Below are positions 1-7,200 of a stretch of 9,623 bases of DNA, piece by piece. The translations under genes and the position numbers were made by a program. Each line of letters opens with the position of its first letter. Position 1 is the first letter of the stretch. Origin of the DNA: an uncultured Prevotella sp. (lineage in GTDB: Bacteria > Bacteroidota > Bacteroidia > Bacteroidales > Bacteroidaceae); contig URDM01000092.1 in the NCBI GenBank assembly GCA_900546575.1, forward strand, positions 1-9,623, given 5' to 3'. The notes under the pieces were generated by a model. That model saw only the letters and a program-made list of their open reading frames with translations. It did not search any database and had not been told where the DNA came from.

Positions 1-370
1 GTTTTTGTTTTTTGTTGTTTTGTTTTTTATTGTGCTTGTTTGGTTGTTGCTGATAGCCTCCCTGACGCTGCTGGTAGCCTCCCTGACGCTGCTGGTAGCC
101 TCCCTGACGTGGCTGATAGCCGCCGTTAGATGAAGAACCGCTCTGAAGGTTGCTTCCAAATCCTTCAGGACGGAAACCGCCATCCTCGCCCTGTGCCTGG
201 CTTGTGCGCTCGGCATTGTACGGACGCTGTGTGTGGATGCGCGGACGGCGTCCGGTCACACTGCGATACTCTCTCTGATAGTTTCCTGCGGGACGACCGT
301 AGCTCTCGCTATTGCCTGTAGTTTGATCCGCTGTTCTCTGTTCCTGACTCTTTTCCAATTCTGAATCCAT
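1..370 (-). CDS. Probable rRNA pseudouridine synthase (RluB/RsuA-like), N-terminal low-complexity part only
   Basis: The frame is open from an ATG at 370 to the left edge (123 codons visible, 3' end missing). The start is fixed by an in-frame TAA three codons upstream. The visible protein begins MDSELEKSQEQRTADQTTGN, then runs through a Tyr/Arg-rich stretch (about residues 24-52), a Gly/Ser-rich stretch, and three and a half copies of a heptapeptide GGYQQRQ (about residues 83-108). It ends in a Lys/Asn/Gln-rich basic run. No folded domain can be seen. From memory, Bacteroidales often have an RluB-type 23S rRNA pseudouridine synthase with such a disordered, basic N-terminal extension next to purB, and that is the only reason for the name. 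The Arg/Gly/Tyr repeats and basic tail would fit RNA or ribosome contact. It lies 194 bases after purB with no clear promoter of its own, so it may be co-transcribed. Another RNA-binding protein with the same kind of extension cannot be excluded. The reading frame is well supported; the function is not. Confidence 0.62.
   Translation of the reverse strand, partial: MDSELEKSQEQRTADQTTGNSESYGRPAGNYQREYRSVTGRRPRIHTQRPYNAERTSQAQGEDGGFRPEGFGSNLQSGSSSNGGYQPRQGGYQQRQGGYQQRQGGYQQQPNKHNKKQNNKKQK
51..121 (-). repeat. 21-bp in-frame tandem repeat (GGYQQRQ units)
   Basis: Three full 21-base units lie at 51-71, 72-92 and 93-113, with a partial fourth at 114-121. Units one and two differ at one base; units two and three differ at two. 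The unit length is a multiple of three, so gain or loss of units keeps the frame of the overlapping gene. Each unit encodes a Gly-Gly-Tyr-Gln-(Gln/Pro)-Arg-Gln heptapeptide. Confidence 0.9.
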
Positions 371-517
371 AATTCTTTACTTTTTCGCCTCACGGCAAGT
401 GACACCCATTCCCTCCCGTTTGTTGTTCTTTGTTTAGGATTTGGGAAGGATAGATGCACTTCTGTTCTTGAATAAAATTGTTACTTACTATTAATAGTCT
501 ATATTTTGAAACCTGTT

Positions 518-550
518 TTGCCAAGTGCCGCCATGTTGTGCGGCACGCAA
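518..550 (-). terminator. Hairpin just after purB, possible weak terminator or processing site
   Basis: GTGCCGC at 525-531 and GCGGCAC at 540-546 form a perfect 7-bp stem with an 8-base loop, starting about 15 bases beyond the purB stop. Four more pairs (TTGC with GCAA) can form outside it after a 3-base bulge. On the transcribed strand no run of T follows, so it does not meet the usual picture of an intrinsic terminator. It could slow transcription, protect the purB mRNA 3' end, or be incidental. The remaining bases of the 371-564 gap show nothing recognisable. Confidence 0.3.
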
Positions 551-564
551 TACATAGGCCGAAA

Positions 565-1911
565 TTAGATGCCTGTATAGTTGTGCGGAGTGATGGCCAT
601 AAGCTCGGCCTTTACTGCGTCGCTCACGTTGAGTGTCTGTACGAACTCGTGTATGGTCTCTTCCGACATCTTCTTGTTGGTGCGTGTGAGTGCCTTGAGT
701 GCCTCGTAGGGGTGCGGATAGGCTTCGCGACGCAGGATGGTCTGTATTGCCTCAGCCACTACAGCCCAAGTATTGTTGAGGTCTTCCTCTATCTTCTCAT
801 CGTGGAGGATGAGCTTGCGCAAGCCCTTGAGTGTGCTCTGCATGGCTATCATGCCATGACCGAAGGGCACACCGACGTTGCGCAGTACTGTAGAATCGGT
901 GAGGTCGCGCTGCAAACGGCTTACAGGCAACTTCATGGCGAGGAACTGCAGCACTGCGTTGGCTATGCCGAGGTTGCCCTCTGAGTTCTCGAAGTCGATC
1001 GGGTTCACCTTATGAGGCATTGCCGACGAGCCTACCTCGCCTGCCTTGATCTTCTGCTTGAAGTAGTCCATAGATATGTACATCCAGAAGTCGCGGTCGA
1101 GGTCGATGATGATTGTATTGATGCGACGCATTGCATCGAACACCGAGCCTAGGCAGTCGTAGTTGCTTATCTGTGTAGTGTACTGTTCGCGCTCGAGTCC
1201 GAGCTTCTCGCTTACGAAGCGATTGCCGAAGGCTTTCCAGTCGTACTGGGGATATGCCACGTGATGGGCATTGTAGTTGCCGGTTGCGCCACCGAACTTT
1301 GCTGTCATGCGGCACTCCTTGAGCTGGCGCAACTGCTCTGTAAGGCGATATACGTACACCATAATCTCCTTGCCGAGGCGTGTCGGCGATGCCGGCTGTC
1401 CGTGTGTCTTGGCGAGCATAGGCACGTCTTTCCACTCGTCGGCATACTGCTGCAGCTGTGCGATAAGTTCCTCTACGAGGGGATAATATGTCTGCTCAAG
1501 AGCCTCCTTGATTGAAAGTGGCACGCTGGTGTTGTTGATGTCCTGCGAGGTAAGGCCGAAGTGGATGAACTCCTTGTAGGCGTCGAGGCCTCCTATCTTG
1601 TCGAATTCCTCCTTAATGAAGTACTCTACAGCCTTCACGTCGTGGTTGGTCACCTTCTCGATGTCCTTCACGCGCTGTGCGTTCTCCTCGTTGAAGTTGA
1701 GATAGATGCCGCGCAATGTTTCAAACAGGGCGTGGTCGAAGTCCTTGAGTTGCGGCAATGGCAACTCGCACAATGTAATGAAATATTCGATTTCTACGCG
1801 CACTCTGTAACGGATGAGTGCATACTCTGAGAAATAATCGGCAAGCGGCTCTGTCTTGCCTCTGTAACGACCGTCGATTGGTGAAATGGCTGTCAGCAAA
1901 TCAAGTTTCAT
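565..1911 (-). CDS. purB: Adenylosuccinate lyase
   Basis: A 448-residue enzyme of the fumarase/aspartase superfamily. It releases fumarate from SAICAR in IMP synthesis and from adenylosuccinate in AMP synthesis, in the cytoplasm as a homotetramer. The N-terminus (LLTAISPIDGRY, residues 5-16) and the length match the E. coli-type PurB of about 456 residues rather than the shorter Bacillus type. TSQDINN (121-127) is a conserved substrate-binding segment. KTHGQPASPT (168-177) carries His170, equivalent to catalytic His171 of E. coli. The superfamily signature GSSAMPHKVNP (294-304) carries the catalytic serine of the flexible loop (Ser295/296). The protein appears complete and intact. The start at 1911 gives the expected family N-terminus and lies 31 bases after a promoter-like -7 element. 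Upstream is an independent tRNA-Val unit with its own terminator, so purB probably starts its own transcript, which may continue into the pseudouridine synthase-like gene. Confidence 0.97.
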   Translation of the reverse strand: MKLDLLTAISPIDGRYRGKTEPLADYFSEYALIRYRVRVEIEYFITLCELPLPQLKDFDHALFETLRGIYLNFNEENAQRVKDIEKVTNHDVKAVEYFIKEEFDKIGGLDAYKEFIHFGLTSQDINNTSVPLSIKEALEQTYYPLVEELIAQLQQYADEWKDVPMLAKTHGQPASPTRLGKEIMVYVYRLTEQLRQLKECRMTAKFGGATGNYNAHHVAYPQYDWKAFGNRFVSEKLGLEREQYTTQISNYDCLGSVFDAMRRINTIIIDLDRDFWMYISMDYFKQKIKAGEVGSSAMPHKVNPIDFENSEGNLGIANAVLQFLAMKLPVSRLQRDLTDSTVLRNVGVPFGHGMIAMQSTLKGLRKLILHDEKIEEDLNNTWAVVAEAIQTILRREAYPHPYEALKALTRTNKKMSEETIHEFVQTLNVSDAVKAELMAITPHNYTGI

Positions 1912-1942
1912 ATGCTAAAGTCTTAATAATATGATTTTTGTG

Positions 1943-1950
1943 CAAATTTA
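1943..1950 (-). promoter_or_regulatory. Promoter -7 element for purB
   Basis: On the minus strand this reads TAAATTTG, a full match to the Bacteroidetes -7 consensus TAnnTTTG. It lies 31 bases before the purB start codon, which implies a leader of roughly 25 bases. No TTTG is found at the expected -33 position about 20 bases further upstream, so the upstream half is weak or absent. The rest of the gap between purB and the tRNA terminator is A/T-rich with no other recognised element. Confidence 0.45.
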
Positions 1951-2030
1951 CTAATTTAAATTGACAAGTGGATGCCGTATCGTGTTTTTTTAGACATTAT
2001 TAAAGACAAAAGGAGCGAATGTGTATAAAC

Positions 2031-2073
2031 AAAAAAAAATCCCCGCAGTCTCTCCGAAGAGAAGACCACGAGG
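2031..2073 (-). terminator. Intrinsic terminator of the tRNA-Val transcript
   Basis: On the minus strand, CCTCGTGGTC then TCTC pairs with GAGA then GACTGCGGGG, closed by a TTCG tetraloop on a C-G pair. The stem is about 14 bp, with one bulged T and three G-T wobbles. It is followed by A and nine T residues (2031-2039). This is a textbook rho-independent terminator beginning 11 bases beyond the tRNA 3' end. Confidence 0.93.
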
Positions 2074-2084
2074 AAACACCCCTG

Positions 2085-2159
2085 TGGGCGTTGACGGATT
2101 CGAACCGCCGACCCTCTGCTTGTAAGGCAGATGCTCTAAACCAGCTGAGCTAAACGCCC
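2085..2159 (-). tRNA. tRNA-Val, anticodon UAC
   Basis: The minus strand folds into a full cloverleaf of 75 bases including the discriminator base. The acceptor arm is GGGCGTT with AACGCCC, the D arm GCTC/GAGC, the anticodon stem TCTGC/GCAGA, the variable loop five bases, and the T arm GGCGG-TTCGAAT-CCGTC. The anticodon loop CTTACAA places TAC at 2122-2124, which reads valine GUA and, by wobble, other GUN codons. The discriminator is A. The 3' CCA is not encoded (the next bases are CAG), so it must be added by the CCA-adding enzyme. The gene stands alone between ispF and purB, with a promoter 54 bases upstream and a strong terminator downstream. Confidence 0.97.
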
Positions 2160-2212
2160 TATTGCTTTATTCGTTGCTCTTAGCAGTATTGCTTAGTTCT
2201 TTAAAGCGAGTG

Positions 2213-2244
2213 CAAAGGTATAGCATTTTTCTGTAACCTCCAAA
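2213..2244 (-). promoter_or_regulatory. Bacteroidetes-type promoter of tRNA-Val
   Basis: On the minus strand, TTTG (2241-2244) is followed after 20 bases by TACCTTTG (2213-2220). This fits the Bacteroides primary-sigma pattern of a -33 TTTG and a -7 TAnnTTTG with 19-21 bases between. Transcription would start near 2206, giving a leader of about 45 bases removed by tRNA processing. The rest of the 2160-2332 stretch is A/T-rich and shows no other gene or site. Confidence 0.8.
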
Positions 2245-2332
2245 TGTTTTGAAAAGAATTTTACGAAAAGCATGAAAAAATCTTGTTTTTCTGCGTTTTT
2301 TGCCCTGAAACTGCGTGTTTTGACATGAGTGT

Positions 2333-2374
2333 AAAAAAAATGTAGTCCTTTTGCCTTCCAAAAGGACTACATTT
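2333..2374 (-). terminator. Intrinsic terminator of ispF (16-bp perfect hairpin)
   Basis: Arms at 2338-2353 and 2359-2374 are perfect 16-base reverse complements (CAAAAGGACTACATTT) around a 5-base loop. On the minus strand the 3' arm runs into a T tract (eight T at 2333-2340, three shared with the stem). It sits 22 bases beyond the ispF stop and separates the porU-porV-ispF transcript from the tRNA-Val promoter. No T tract exists on the other side, so it should work only for leftward transcription. Confidence 0.88.
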
Positions 2375-2396
2375 GGAATGCAAAAGGACTACATTT
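2338..2396. repeat. Three-copy 16-base element after ispF (two direct, one inverted)
   Basis: CAAAAGGACTACATTT occurs at 2359-2374 and again at 2381-2396, a 22-base spacing with GGAATG between. Its exact reverse complement occupies 2338-2353. The copy at 2381-2396 directly abuts the ispF stop codon (2397-2399). The inverted copy could pair with either direct copy, so two mutually exclusive hairpins are possible in the RNA. The exactness of three copies suggests a duplicated element rather than a plain terminator. Confidence 0.85.
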
Positions 2397-2876
2397 TCAG
2401 TCCTTCTCTATCAGAACGGTTGCGTAAGCCGATATTCCCTCCATTCGTCCGGTGAAACCGAGGCGCTCGGTTGTGGTGGCTTTTATCGACACATTGTCTA
2501 TGTCTGTGTTCATTACTTCGGCAAGACAGCGCTGCATTGCGGGTATGTGCGGATTGAGTTTGGGGCGTTCGGCGCACACCGTTGCATCGACATTGCCCAA
2601 GCGATAGCCCTTTGTGGCTATTAGCTGTATTGTCTTGCGCAGCAGAATCTTGCTGTCGATGTCGAGTGTCGCGTCCGATGTGTCGGGGAAGTGATAGCCT
2701 ATGTCGCGCATATTGGCTGCGCCGAGCAGCGCGTCGCATATTGCGTGTATCAGAACATCGGCATCGCTGTGGCCGAGCAGGCCCAGTTCGTAGTCGAGTT
2801 TTATTCCTCCGAGCCACAGGTCGCGGCCCTCTACTAATTTGTGGACATCATATCCGAATCCGGTTCTTATTTTCAT
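2397..2876 (-). CDS. ispF: 2-C-methyl-D-erythritol 2,4-cyclodiphosphate synthase
   Basis: A 159-residue cytoplasmic enzyme of the MEP (non-mevalonate) isoprenoid pathway. It cyclises CDP-methylerythritol 2-phosphate to MEcPP with release of CMP and works as a homotrimer with active sites between subunits. The zinc ligands are in place: Asp10 and His12 in GFGYDVHKL (6-14) and His44 in HSDADVLIHA (36-45), equivalent to Asp8, His10 and His42 of E. coli. The C-terminal ATTTERLGFTGR segment (133-144) is the conserved nucleotide-binding and trimer motif. Length and ends match the family, so the gene is intact. The start at 2876 gives the usual MKIR-GFGYDVH beginning. The bases just before it are 7-base repeats with no ribosome-binding site visible, so translation may be weak or rely on readthrough from porV, whose stop lies 159 bases upstream. 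A hairpin terminator follows. Confidence 0.97.
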   Translation of the reverse strand: MKIRTGFGYDVHKLVEGRDLWLGGIKLDYELGLLGHSDADVLIHAICDALLGAANMRDIGYHFPDTSDATLDIDSKILLRKTIQLIATKGYRLGNVDATVCAERPKLNPHIPAMQRCLAEVMNTDIDNVSIKATTTERLGFTGRMEGISAYATVLIEKD

Positions 2877-3026
2877 AAATGTTGAATGTTAAGTGTTGAA
2901 TGTTGAATGGTTGCCGATGGCAATGTTGAATGTTGAGTGTTGAATGTCGAATTGTTGCTTTCAGCAATTTTGAACTCTTAACGGCGAAGCCGACAATTCA
3001 ACATTCAACACTCAACATTCCACATT
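2877..3026. repeat. Composite intergenic repeat: 7-base arrays in a long inverted repeat with mini-palindromes
   Basis: Near-identical 7-base units (TTGAATG, TTAAGTG, TTGAGTG) run head to tail at 2882-2909 and 2926-2946. The same units recur in reverse orientation at 2994-3026. The segment 2922-2954 matches the reverse complement of 2994-3026 at 31 of 33 bases, so the strand could form a long hairpin or cruciform with a 39-base loop. Three small palindromes are embedded, each with a 3-base loop: TTGCC-gat-GGCAA (2911-2923), TTGCT-ttc-AGCAA (2955-2967) and CGGC-gaa-GCCG (2982-2992). The stretch has no coding potential. It fills the leader of ispF up to its start codon. I infer a dispersed non-coding repeat typical of some Bacteroidales intergenic regions; copy number elsewhere cannot be seen here. 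Confidence 0.85.
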
Positions 3027-3051
3027 CTTCAAGCGTCAGCGACGCTTGAAG
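3027..3051. repeat. 11-bp perfect palindrome spanning the porV stop codon
   Basis: CTTCAAGCGTC (3027-3037) and GACGCTTGAAG (3041-3051) are perfect reverse complements around a 3-base loop. The porV TGA (3036-3038) lies inside it, and it encodes the last porV residues Leu-Phe-Lys-Arg-Arg. No T tract follows on the minus strand, so it is not a standard terminator. A stable mRNA hairpin here could protect the porV 3' end or reduce readthrough into ispF. Confidence 0.85.
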
Positions 3052-4214
3052 AGGTCTTTTATTCCGTCCATATCGAACGCCAGAGTGAATCGCAGGGTCT
3101 GGTCGAGCGGGTTCGACTTGGCTGTAGCGATGACGTAGCCGGCATCGAGCGAGAACACGTTCATCTTGAATCCTGCTCCTACGGTGAAGTATTTGCGGTT
3201 GCCCTTGCTCTCCGACTCGTGATGATAGCCGGCGCGCAGGGTGAACTTGTCGTTGTAGGTGTATTCGGCTCCGAGGCTCCACTGCACCTCCTCCAGCTCC
3301 TCTTTGAATCCGCCGGGGGCATCGCCGAAGCTCTTGAAGATACCGCTGATTGACGAAACGTCGTAGTAGTCGCGCTGAACACGGTCGTCATAGTCCTGCG
3401 TGTCCTCGCCTTCTTTCTGTTTCGGATGGGTGGGCACAAGCAGTTTGTCGGCATCGGCGGCAATGGTGAGGCGGTTGTACTCGTCGAGCGGAATCATGAG
3501 CGAGGCTCCCAGACGCATGTTGGTAGGTATAAACTCTGCTCGGTCGTCACCGCCGAAGGTTATCTTCGAACCGATGTTGGATATGTTCAAGCCCAATCCC
3601 AACTGGCATTCACGCTGTCCGATGTTGATATAGTTCTGATAGTAGGCGGCAAGGTCTACGGCAAATGCCGAACCTGGAGTAGTATCGTCGGTGGGATTGT
3701 ACGTAAGGTCGGAGTATATCCAGCGTACTGCGGCTGCAATCGAGAACTTTTCGCTGAGCATAAGCGAGTAGGCTACGTCCAAAGACATCTCGTATGGATT
3801 GATGGTCATTTGGTCTTCGCTCTCGTTAGAGCTTGTGAACACCTCGCCCAACGAGAAGTAGCGCAGCGAGCCTGACACTGCCGAGTAGTCGCCTATGCGA
3901 TAATAGCCTACGAGATAGGCAAGGTCGATGTCGTTGACAAGGCTGCGCAGCCACGGCGTATAGTTCAGGGCGACTCCGGCTCGCGATATCGTGAACGGAT
4001 ATTTGGCTGGGTTCCAGTACTGCGACACTACGTCCGGGTCGGTGGCAGCGCCCACATCGCCCATACCGGCGGCTCGTGCGTCAGGCGCAATGGTCTGCGA
4101 TGTCACCGATGTCTTTACCGGGTTGAACATCTCTTTTTTGTAATCCTGAGCCGAAGCGTATGCCGACAGCAGCACGAAGACTGCGAGCAGGATGTATCTT
4201 GTTCCGTGTTTCAT
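3036..4214 (-). CDS. porV: Type IX secretion outer-membrane protein PorV (LptO)
   Basis: A 392-residue FadL-like outer-membrane beta-barrel of the type IX secretion system. From family knowledge, PorV binds cargo C-terminal domains after they leave the Sov translocon and shuttles them to the PorU-containing attachment complex; it is also called LptO. The start at 4214 is chosen because it begins directly with a signal peptide (MKHGTRYILLAVFVLLSAYA, cleavage near Ala22-Gln23); an in-frame ATG at 4253 would add 13 polar residues before it. The family's conserved N-terminal segment is present: APDARAAGMGDVGAATDPD (43-61) followed by QYWNPAKY (65-72). The remainder alternates short amphipathic strands and loops and ends in strand-like LRFTLAFD (374-381). 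A strongly charged loop spans about 265-283. Length agrees with the roughly 391-residue P. gingivalis protein. It follows porU by 52 bases, as expected for partners, and its last codons lie in a palindrome. Confidence 0.95.
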   Translation of the reverse strand: MKHGTRYILLAVFVLLSAYASAQDYKKEMFNPVKTSVTSQTIAPDARAAGMGDVGAATDPDVVSQYWNPAKYPFTISRAGVALNYTPWLRSLVNDIDLAYLVGYYRIGDYSAVSGSLRYFSLGEVFTSSNESEDQMTINPYEMSLDVAYSLMLSEKFSIAAAVRWIYSDLTYNPTDDTTPGSAFAVDLAAYYQNYINIGQRECQLGLGLNISNIGSKITFGGDDRAEFIPTNMRLGASLMIPLDEYNRLTIAADADKLLVPTHPKQKEGEDTQDYDDRVQRDYYDVSSISGIFKSFGDAPGGFKEELEEVQWSLGAEYTYNDKFTLRAGYHHESESKGNRKYFTVGAGFKMNVFSLDAGYVIATAKSNPLDQTLRFTLAFDMDGIKDLFKRR

Positions 4215-4266
4215 TCGTTGAAAGTTTTTATATTGTATATGCTTATTATGCAAACGACTTATTGTT

Positions 4267-7200
4267 TTATTTATTGCCCACTACTATCAGTTTCTTGGCT
4301 TTCGACATACGCGACGCTCCGTCGGACGCAAGACGTACACGGTAGAGATAGACTCCGGTGTCGAGCTGTTGGCCGTTGTCGAGTTTCAGATTCCAATCGA
4401 CGGTATAGGCAGAGGCCGTTGACACTCCGCTCTCGTCGTGACGCCACAACAGGCGGCCGCTCATGTCGAGCACTTCGATGCGCACATCCACATTGCTGCC
4501 GGTGCGGTCGTTGGCTATGACGAAAGTGGTAGAGGTTGTTGCGGGATTGTTTGTACACGAAATGCTGAACGTCGGCTTCAGTCCTCTTGCCACACGGAAG
4601 CGGAGTTCCTGCGTTGTGGGATTGTTTAGTATGTCCCAAGCGGTGAACTTAAGTCGGTGTTCGCCCTCTTCGAGTTCCGGCAGACAATAATATGTAGAGC
4701 CTGTGGTGTACGATCCGAAGTCGTACTGGAAGTTGTCGTTGAGCGTATACGTCAGTTCCGTCTTGCCGTCGATTACGAGTTGCATGTCGTGACCCACTCC
4801 GGCTCCGGCGGCGTTGATGCCGTCGCGGTCGGTTATCTCTGCCACAAAATACGGCGTCGGATTCACTCTGTCGCCATTCTGGAACGTAGGCGAGTTAAGA
4901 TAGCAGTACACCGAGGGTCCGATGGAGTCGTTGTCGGCAATGTCGCTGCCTCCTACAGTGAAGCTGTTGCAGTAGCCGTTCACCACCTTGGTGTGCGCAT
5001 CGTCAATGGCAAAGACATTGATGAGTCCCTCCTCGTCCGAATAACTGATGTCCTTTGGAACTGCAAAGGTGAACTCAAACTTCCCGTCAACAACCTTACT
5101 TTCGCCATTATACAGCATTGCCTTGCGGTCGTGGAACTCCATGGGTTGGTCGGCTGCATTCTGATTGTTGTAGCATACCACCATTTCGTTGCGGTCGCGC
5201 ACCAAGAGCGTTGCCTTTCCGGCGAATGTCTCCATTCCTTCGATGTGGCCTTTCACCTTTACCAGTGCTCCAGCACGCATCGCTGCCTTGCCTCCCTTGG
5301 CTACGTCTACGTCGCCGATGGAGTCGATGACCATTAGCGGCCGGGGATTCCAGAGTCGCATTGCAGGGTCGCCGAGGAGCGAGAACTGGCGCGAATTTTC
5401 GGCAAGACGCTTGTATGAGGCGGTGTTCTTGGCTCGTCGCAGCGCCTCACCTATAGGCAATGCGCGTCCGTCGTCGTCGTGCGAGAGCAAGAAACGCATC
5501 AACGGAGAGTGCAGCTCGGCGTTGTATGTAGAATATACGGTGCGCGTCGAGCCGATGAATGCAGCTACTCCACCCTTTTCGTTGAGTACCGCCGTTACTC
5601 CGATATTGTCCACCGGGGCGTCGAAGGGCATGAAGTCGCAGCCCACCGTTACCCACAGCGGCATATTGGTATTCGAAAATTCTCTGAAATCTTTAAGGAA
5701 CAACACGTTCTCGTGCGAGAACTGATGTTCCGAACCATGACCGGTGTAGTCCATTATGAGCGCACCCTTGTTCTGCTGGCGCATTATCGCCTTGCTGGCA
5801 CCGGGATATGTCACTCCCGAAGTCTGAATAACGGCCGGATAAGAGTCCCACATCACCTTGTTGACACGCAACGCCGGATTCTCGGCTATCACCTGTTCGG
5901 CTACTACATCGGCATCCTTCATGTGGCGGTTGTCGTCGCCGTCGTCGCCCATGAACATTATTTCGTTGAGCCATGATGCTCCTCCGGCATTCTTCATGTA
6001 GCTCTCTATCTTGTCAACCATTGTCTTGGCATCGGCAGCTGTGGTCACGGGGAAACGTCCGACTGCCACATCCACCTTGTCGACATACAACGGGCGCAGT
6101 CCTTCGCCGTCGTCGAGCATGCCGTAAAACGAATCGTCGATATAGCTAAGTCGCTTGTCGAACGATTCCTCGCTTTCGTATGCCAGCAGATAATCGTCTG
6201 CTTTCATCTGCCGGCATTCTGATGTAAGCATACGGTTGTCCCACATGCAGCTGCCGAAAAGCACGAGATACTTGGGCTGGTCGGCTACGGTTGTGGCACG
6301 ATCGTACAGCATCTTAAGATAACGGCGGTATGCCGAGGCATCAGGCGTACCGCTTGAGAACTCGTTATAGAGTTCGTCGGCTGGCACAATGTTCACTCTC
6401 ATGCCGTCAGCCTTCTCGTGCAACTGCTTCAGACGACGTGCCTGGGCAAGCAGTTTTTGCGATGTGGGGATGATTATAACCATATCCGCCTGCGGGTCGG
6501 AATGGTGGTCTTGGTTGGTTATGGCGTAAACGTATTCGGGAACGGGCAGAGCGTCGGTGGCAAGATTGCCAAGCTGGTGGGGCGTATTCCACGTTAGCGA
6601 CACGAAATCAAGTCGCATCGGATCGCCGCTGAGCACATGCAGACTGACGGTCTGATGCTTTCGCGACTCGTCACATACAATGTCGTATGTGCCGCTACTC
6701 TGAAAACCGGATATATAAAGCGGTTCACTTGCTGTTGTATTGAGCGTACCGAGCCGACGACCGTTCAATTTTACCTCTACAGAGGTGCTTCCCCCCGATG
6801 TAACATTTGCCATCAGGCGTCCCGTCAAAGCCTTTTCGGGGGCTTCGAAGGTCAGAACGAGCGAGTCGCCCGACTGCACCTGGCGCGAATCGTACAAGTT
6901 CCGGCCGCCATGATGCCAACTGAAACCGTCCACTTCGTATAGGTCGTGATAGTAATCGGCCGACGGATAGAATGTAGAAACAAAATCGGCGGAATCTAAT
7001 TTCTGCGGTTCGGTGCCGTCGTCGGTCAAGAAATAATAACCATAATCGGAATATGAGTTGCGTGTTCGGCGCATAGCGTCATTGCTACTCCACGAAACCG
7101 GACCACAGGCGAACATCAATCGGCGCGAACCGATGGTACATGTCGGCACTTCGTGGAGGTCGTCGGTAGCTATAAGATAGTCGGGATCGAGCGTTTCGCT

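Noticed and set aside
256..459. 67-codon minus-strand open frame overlapping the start of the leftmost gene
   Set aside because: It shares most of its length with the Gly/Gln/Arg-rich gene in another frame, has no family features, and its start is not preceded by a clear ribosome-binding site.
371..480. Possible promoter for the leftmost gene
   Set aside because: No TAnnTTTG with a TTTG about 20 bases upstream is present on the minus strand; TATCCTTC near 450 is the closest and lacks the final G and a -33 element.
478..984. 168-codon open frame on the plus strand
   Set aside because: It lies antisense to the conserved C-terminal half of purB, has Cys/His/Val-rich composition typical of reverse-strand shadows, and shows no recognisable family.
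2167..2361. 64-codon minus-strand open frame between ispF and the tRNA
   Set aside because: It begins inside the ispF terminator hairpin and crosses the tRNA promoter. Its start comes from the 16-base repeat, and it has no ribosome-binding site or family resemblance.
2877..3026. CRISPR-like array between porV and ispF
   Set aside because: The repeats are 7-mers in direct contact without spacers of constant length, they appear in both orientations, and no cas genes are present.
4657..5337. 226-codon open frame on the plus strand
   Set aside because: It is antisense to porU. Its repeated Val/His/Ala pattern follows from the codon bias of the real gene on the other strand.
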